A stretch of 64,000 nucleotides of DNA from Anaeroglomus sp964630775 (GTDB lineage Bacteria > Planctomycetota > Phycisphaerae > Sedimentisphaerales > Anaerohalosphaeraceae): contig CAZVYY010000020.1 in NCBI GenBank assembly GCA_964630775.1, positions 1 through 64,000 on the forward strand. The letters run 5' to 3'. Within the stretch, counting starts at the first letter, position 1; every line of letters starts with the position of its first letter. Below, in pieces: positions 60,554 to 64,000 of this stretch. The translations under genes were made by a program, and so were the position numbers. A model generated the notes under the pieces. It did not search any database. It had not been told where the DNA came from and saw only the letters and a program-made list of their open reading frames with translations.

Positions 60554-61558
60554 TCAGCGTTTGCGGCGGAGGAACAGGCCCGCAGCGCCCAGCAGCAGGA
60601 CAGTGGCCGGCTCGGGGACAACTTGCCATTGCAGGGCAACGCCATTGGCCGCGGTGACGTCAAAGGCAAACGTGTTGTCGAAGTCGGCCCAGGCCATCGC
60701 GTCGTTGTTGGCATTCACATAGAGATACATGTATGAATCGAAGTCCAGGGTATGGCCGACAATCGCCTCAAAGGTCAGCGTTATTTCACCGGTGTCGAAC
60801 GAGAGGCCTTCCTGGTAATGGAAAGATTCACCGAGATGTGTGACTCCGTCGGAGAGGCGGTATGAGTTGCCGGCGTCGATATTGCTGTCATAGCTCCAGG
60901 ACTTATCCCAGTTGGACGAGTAGCTGTGGTTCCAGAAAGGCATATAGACATCATAGGATTCCAGTTCGCAAGAGGCGCCAAACGAGGCCTGCGATGGGAT
61001 CCACATGCCTTCGCCGGTGTCGATCTGGATGGCCAGGTCACGGACGGTCAGTCCTGCGTCCATCTCGGCGTGTGCCCAGCCCTTGCCGGGCCAGGAAGTC
61101 GCTTCGGTATGCAAGATGCCATCCACCCGGATTTTGAGGGTCAGGATGGTGGTGTCGCCTTCGGCAAGACCGGAAGTACCCGGCAGCACCGTCAGGCGGT
61201 TGGTTGCATCGGTGGAAATCCTGGCATCGGAAAAATGATTATTGTTCGGGGTGGAAATCACCTGGGCAGAGACGCCCTGCTTGAGGCTGCCCGCGTCTGA
61301 GTAACCGCTTGTAAAGCCGAAGGATTCACCATTTGCAATCGTCCAGCCCGTCCATATACCGCCCGAGAAGGATTGATAACTGACATGTGAGTCATCTGTG
61401 CCGTCTGATTCGATAGAGTCATAGGCACCATCTTTGTAAAAGTTGATGGAACTGTCGTAACTGACCTCGGCACCGGCCGGGACAGCCTGCATCAGCAGGA
61501 CCAAAATACCCACCAGACACATACTCTTGTCGGCGATACGGCCACAATATCTTTTCAT
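60554..61558 (-). CDS. PEP-CTERM exported protein
   Basis: A protein of about 334 residues. A signal peptide (about 1-31, ending AGAEVS) is followed by a beta-rich body without known domain. The C-terminus has VPEP, a short hydrophobic helix (ATVLLLGAAGLFL) and RRKR, the sorting signal cut by an exosortase. The target is the outer surface or biofilm matrix. The start at 61558 has AGGAG; an upstream frame reaches 61615. The promoter at 61621-61650 fits. Confidence 0.88.
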   Translation of the reverse strand: MKRYCGRIADKSMCLVGILVLLMQAVPAGAEVSYDSSINFYKDGAYDSIESDGTDDSHVSYQSFSGGIWTGWTIANGESFGFTSGYSDAGSLKQGVSAQVISTPNNNHFSDARISTDATNRLTVLPGTSGLAEGDTTILTLKIRVDGILHTEATSWPGKGWAHAEMDAGLTVRDLAIQIDTGEGMWIPSQASFGASCELESYDVYMPFWNHSYSSNWDKSWSYDSNIDAGNSYRLSDGVTHLGESFHYQEGLSFDTGEITLTFEAIVGHTLDFDSYMYLYVNANNDAMAWADFDNTFAFDVTAANGVALQWQVVPEPATVLLLGAAGLFLRRKR

Positions 61559-61620
61559 CGTACTCTCCTGCTCCTTTCGGAACCATCGAAACCACAATTT
61601 GCTTCTCAGAATCATTTACT

Positions 61621-61650
61621 ATTTTATCAAAACTGATAGTGCAGAGTCAA
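61621..61650 (-). promoter_or_regulatory. Promoter of the PEP-CTERM gene
   Basis: On the minus strand TTGACT (61645-61650) and TAAAAT (61621-61626) are 18 bases apart, about 60 bases before the ATG at 61558. Confidence 0.6.
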
Positions 61651-61668
61651 GATAATTCATATTTGGGC

Positions 61669-62475
61669 TTATCCTGTTTTAACAAGACAACACACATCCC
61701 GATTTCTCCATAGAAAATAGGCCGGGGGATAGGCAAGTTTACGGCAGATAAAGTCTGTGCGTTCAAGGCTTTGCGACATTTTTCGTCGTTTACCGAAAGG
61801 TCCGAGAAAGGCGTTGATGCAGCGTTCAAGCCGGGCGGTATCGTCGGCGTTAAGGGTCATAATCCGGGCGTGGACGGCCTCGGGATCGTGCCAGAGGGTC
61901 GGCGGGATATTCAGTTCGCTCAGCAGGAGTGCCAGACGGATGGCTTTTTTGTTTTCGGGCGTCGGATAGCGTTTCATGCCGGCTTTTTCGAGGAAGGGAT
62001 TGAAGCAGCCCATAACGGCCAGCGATTCAATATACGGAACGTTCAGACGGGGCAGGGTCCGGCGGACCAGCCAGGCGGCAAGACCAAGCCCGCGCCAGGC
62101 GGGGTCGATAACGACGCGGGAGATGGTGCGGATGGACTGATTCAGTTGACGAAGACTTTGGGCTCGGTCGGATGAAGAGAATTGCGGGCCGAGGACGGCA
62201 TTACGTGCGGCACAGTTGGGGGCAGGATAGGTATAGACGATGACCCCAATGACGGCATGTTCGAGGTGCATCAGCGGAATGTGCTGGCGGAGCGTCCAGA
62301 CCGCGGCCACGGGGCCCAGACATGCGTCGCGGTAGTGATAGCGGCTGAGCCGGTGGTAGTCCGCGATGGTTCCGGGACACAGGGTAACATATTTGAGCAG
62401 CGAGCAATATCGCGGGCTTTTGCCGATTGCTGCTGTTGCGGCGGGATGGGTAATGACGGCGGTTTCAGGAGACAT
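61669..62475 (-). CDS. GNAT acetyltransferase-like protein (COG2401 C-terminal type)
   Basis: About 268 residues. The core has the GNAT acetyl-CoA loop in RTISRVVIDPAWRGLGLAAW (R-x-x-G-x-A form) and a later IESLAVMGCFNPFLEKAGM. Before it, the motif VIGVIVYTYPAPNCAARNAVLG matches the acetyltransferase part of the COG2401 ABC-ATPase/acetyltransferase fusions as I remember them. It is the last of three genes and its ATG overlaps the ATPase end by 11 bases. The substrate is unknown; GNAT proteins modify amines on proteins, RNA, DNA or small molecules. A TTG at 62481 is another possible start. Confidence 0.7.
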   Translation of the reverse strand: MSPETAVITHPAATAAIGKSPRYCSLLKYVTLCPGTIADYHRLSRYHYRDACLGPVAAVWTLRQHIPLMHLEHAVIGVIVYTYPAPNCAARNAVLGPQFSSSDRAQSLRQLNQSIRTISRVVIDPAWRGLGLAAWLVRRTLPRLNVPYIESLAVMGCFNPFLEKAGMKRYPTPENKKAIRLALLLSELNIPPTLWHDPEAVHARIMTLNADDTARLERCINAFLGPFGKRRKMSQSLERTDFICRKLAYPPAYFLWRNRDVCCLVKTG

Positions 62476-63172
62476 GGGCAAGCCTTTCTGCTGGGGTTGT
62501 CGTTTTCGATTGACGGGCGGGGTCGCGATGGATGATGTCGGTCAGGCCGGCGGGATGTTTGACGACGATGATGTCGGGGGCAAGGTCTGCGATGAGTTCG
62601 CTTTGTACGCCGGCGAAGATGAAAATGCGGCCGGTTTTGCGGGCAAGGTCGCGGAGCCGGCGGCTGACGATGGCCGCGGTCAGACGGTCAACCGAGGCCA
62701 TGAATTCGTCAGCAAATATGAATCGCTTGCCGCTGAGGATGGCACGGGCCAGACGATAACGGAAGACTTCGCCGGTGGACAGGTGCTGCGGACGGGACAG
62801 CACCGCCAGGACATCCGACAGGCCTGCGGCGGCGAGCGTGTCGAGGAGTTCAAAGGTTGAACCGCCCATGTCGCTGATGCTGTCGATGAGGGACTGGTCG
62901 GCTTCGAGGGGGATGTCGTCCAGCCGTAGGCGGTCGTGTTCGGGTGCCTGAGCGTAAAGGGCATTGAGGAGAATGGATTTGCCGGTGCCGGAGCGGCCGG
63001 TGATGTAGCAGATGTCGCCCTCGTCAAGTTCGATGTCGAGGGTGTGACTGAAGGCCTGTCTGCGAAGACGAAACAGGGTCAGGCCGAAGATGTTCATGAC
63101 CTGCCGCATACGGTCGGTGACGGGATGGGTGAACGGGACAGGTTTGCGAATCGAGAATCGAATTGGTTTCAT
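62465..63172 (-). CDS. Soluble ABC ATPase (COG2401 N-terminal type)
   Basis: A 235-residue ATPase without membrane helices. Walker A is GRSGTGKS (about 59-66), the signature is LSTGEVFRYRLARAI (about 132-146) and Walker B is FIFADEF (about 151-157), followed by SVDRLTA. The H-loop position reads IFIFAGVQSEL, with no His. The spacing and the SISDMGG segment fit the ABC half of COG2401 fusions. GGAG lies before the ATG. It is translated together with the GNAT gene (11-base overlap) and follows the HTH gene by 28 bases. Confidence 0.75.
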   Translation of the reverse strand: MKPIRFSIRKPVPFTHPVTDRMRQVMNIFGLTLFRLRRQAFSHTLDIELDEGDICYITGRSGTGKSILLNALYAQAPEHDRLRLDDIPLEADQSLIDSISDMGGSTFELLDTLAAAGLSDVLAVLSRPQHLSTGEVFRYRLARAILSGKRFIFADEFMASVDRLTAAIVSRRLRDLARKTGRIFIFAGVQSELIADLAPDIIVVKHPAGLTDIIHRDPARQSKTTTPAERLAHVS

Positions 63173-63200
63173 GGCAAGCTCCTTTTTTATCTGTTTTCGG

Positions 63201-63635
63201 TTAAGCGGAACGGCTTTGTTTTTGCGAGGCTTTGAATGTGTCGAGGATTTTACGCACGCGATACCGCGACAGGCCCGTCACACGAACGATGCGGGTAATC
63301 GAATGGCCTTCGAGGAAGGCCTGACGGGCAATGGCTTTTTCGAGTGCGGAGATTTTAACACGGTCGGCAGGCAGCAAAGCCCGTCTTCCGGCCAAGCCTT
63401 CGGTCAGACGGCGGATCCGGCGGGTGAGGGTCGATTGCGAACGGCCGGTCAGGACAGCCAGGGTTTGGTTTCGGCAGCCGGCCGTCAGGACCAGCTCCAT
63501 CAGGACACGATCCGTGCCGGTCAGCCAGTCACAGCGGGACTGAAGGACTTTGGCGTGCTCTGCAGGTCGAGCGGCGATTTCGGCGGGGAGTTCTTCAAGA
63601 TACCGGTGACTGATTGTGGTTTTTCGATACAACAT
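63201..63635 (-). CDS. Double helix-turn-helix regulatory protein
   Basis: A 144-residue protein with two HTH-like segments: CRNQTLAVLTGRSQSTLTRR (about 54-73), similar to a sigma-70 region 4 or Trp-repressor-like helix pair, and GHSITRIVRVTGLSRYRVRK (about 108-127), similar to a resolvase-type HTH. There is no core polymerase-binding region, so it is likely a repressor or activator, not a sigma factor. It is the first gene of the three-gene cassette, with GGAG and a promoter/operator in front. Autoregulation is inferred. Confidence 0.65.
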   Translation of the reverse strand: MLYRKTTISHRYLEELPAEIAARPAEHAKVLQSRCDWLTGTDRVLMELVLTAGCRNQTLAVLTGRSQSTLTRRIRRLTEGLAGRRALLPADRVKISALEKAIARQAFLEGHSITRIVRVTGLSRYRVRKILDTFKASQKQSRSA

Positions 63636-63658
63636 AAACGCTCCTTTATTTTAAATGT

Positions 63659-63709
63659 ATGTTATATTTTTATCTAACATTATTATATTTTGTCTTTTCA
63701 AGATTGCAA
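63659..63709 (-). promoter_or_regulatory. Promoter and palindromic operator of the HTH-ABC-GNAT cassette
   Basis: On the minus strand TTGCAA (63704-63709) and TATAAT (63682-63687) are separated by 16 bases. Immediately downstream, ATGTTA and TAACAT (63659-63680) form an inverted repeat with a ten-base centre, at the expected transcription start. Confidence 0.65.
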
Positions 63710-64000
63710 CAAAAAAGTATTATTTTTACACAACTATTTTGATATTTATATATGTAATAATGGATACAAAAGAGAAGAATTGTATGAATGCATCAAGTGA
63801 GGAGATATCACCCTGGAATCGGCAGACGAATTGTGACAGATTTCACAGATGGCTGTTATTAAAATATGTCAATACATAACGTTTTCAATGCTGCGGATTG
63901 TGTTTACAAGTTATTTATTAATATGGTGTTAAGTTCTTATTGTAAATATTTTTAGTTTTTCAATAGAATTTAGTAAACAAATGCCGAAGATTATTCGTCA
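63710..64000. other. A/T-rich right end of the window
   Basis: No supported gene. A short frame ATG at 63784 (31 codons) and a longer one at 63655 lack ribosome binding sites and family features. The composition drops sharply from the cassette to its left, so a boundary may be near 63.7 kb. Confidence 0.5.

Noticed and set aside
63201..63635. Sigma factor call for the double-HTH protein
   Set aside because: Only a region-4-like HTH is visible; the core-binding and -10 recognition regions are absent.
63655..63879. A 74-residue plus-strand frame at the right end
   Set aside because: It overlaps the cassette promoter/operator, is A/T-driven, and has no ribosome binding site.

Overview
The window looks like a chromosomal segment of a Planctomycetota bacterium, most likely class Phycisphaerae (Sedimentisphaerales-like). 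The lines of evidence are: a PEP-CTERM exported protein; a secreted protein with Asn/Asp-Pro-Asn linkers and a dockerin-type calcium-binding repeat; a pilin-like protein with a late H-x10-DG motif; many exported glycoside hydrolases and esterases; LptF/LptG; and several families of short dispersed intergenic repeats. The assignment is inference from gene content; there is no rRNA here to confirm it.

Layout. 0-2.6 kb: a small membrane protein, an HTH/zinc-ribbon protein, a membrane protein and a pilin-like protein. 3.1-8.9 kb: a complete MacAB/TolC-type efflux operon behind a TetR regulator, with a readable promoter and palindromic operator. 9-11 kb: YjbQ, beta-carbonic anhydrase and a LysE-type exporter. 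11-18.5 kb: the conserved translation cluster rpsB-tsf, pyrH-frr, followed by an AsmA-like protein and a YihY/BrkB protein. 18.8-23.2 kb: a GH43 enzyme, a REP-associated transposase (RAYT) embedded in an array of inverted GGGACAGTTACC repeats, and an exported esterase. 23.3-31 kb: cold-shock protein, ArfB, CoaD, a thermonuclease-like protein, threonine synthase, a HAD protein and a homocitrate/isopropylmalate/Re-citrate synthase-family enzyme, then tRNA-Leu(TAA). 31.4-35.4 kb: an esterase lipoprotein, an SDR, a YgjP-type metalloprotease and a TPR protein. 35.6-42.5 kb: ribH and nusB with a GH43-like lipoprotein inserted between them, ParA, a degenerate E2 acyltransferase, a DUF2959 lipoprotein and a GH36 alpha-galactosidase. 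42.6-49.9 kb: PilZ, LptG/LptF, dipeptide epimerase plus DUF819 transporter, and thiC under a TPP riboswitch.

50-55.9 kb is a visibly more A/T-rich, translationally coupled pair of large exported proteins: a beta-helix/dockerin protein with a putative caspase-fold C-terminus, and a leucine-rich-repeat protein. 55.9-58.3 kb holds an M24 aminopeptidase and then a graveyard of repeats with two abutting gene fragments (an HsdR-type nuclease domain and an IS256-type transposase). 58.4-61.6 kb carries a GH92 alpha-mannosidase and a PEP-CTERM protein.

The right end (61.7-63.7 kb) is a compact three-gene cassette: a double-HTH protein, a soluble ABC ATPase and a GNAT acetyltransferase. It resembles a split version of the uncharacterised ABC-ATPase/acetyltransferase fusion family COG2401 and has its own promoter and palindromic operator. 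This cassette and the 50-55.9 kb pair are the best candidates for undescribed systems. Elsewhere, several genes keep a recognisable fold but have lost key catalytic residues (E2-like, amidase-like, HD-like, HAD). All family calls were made by eye from motifs; no database search was possible.
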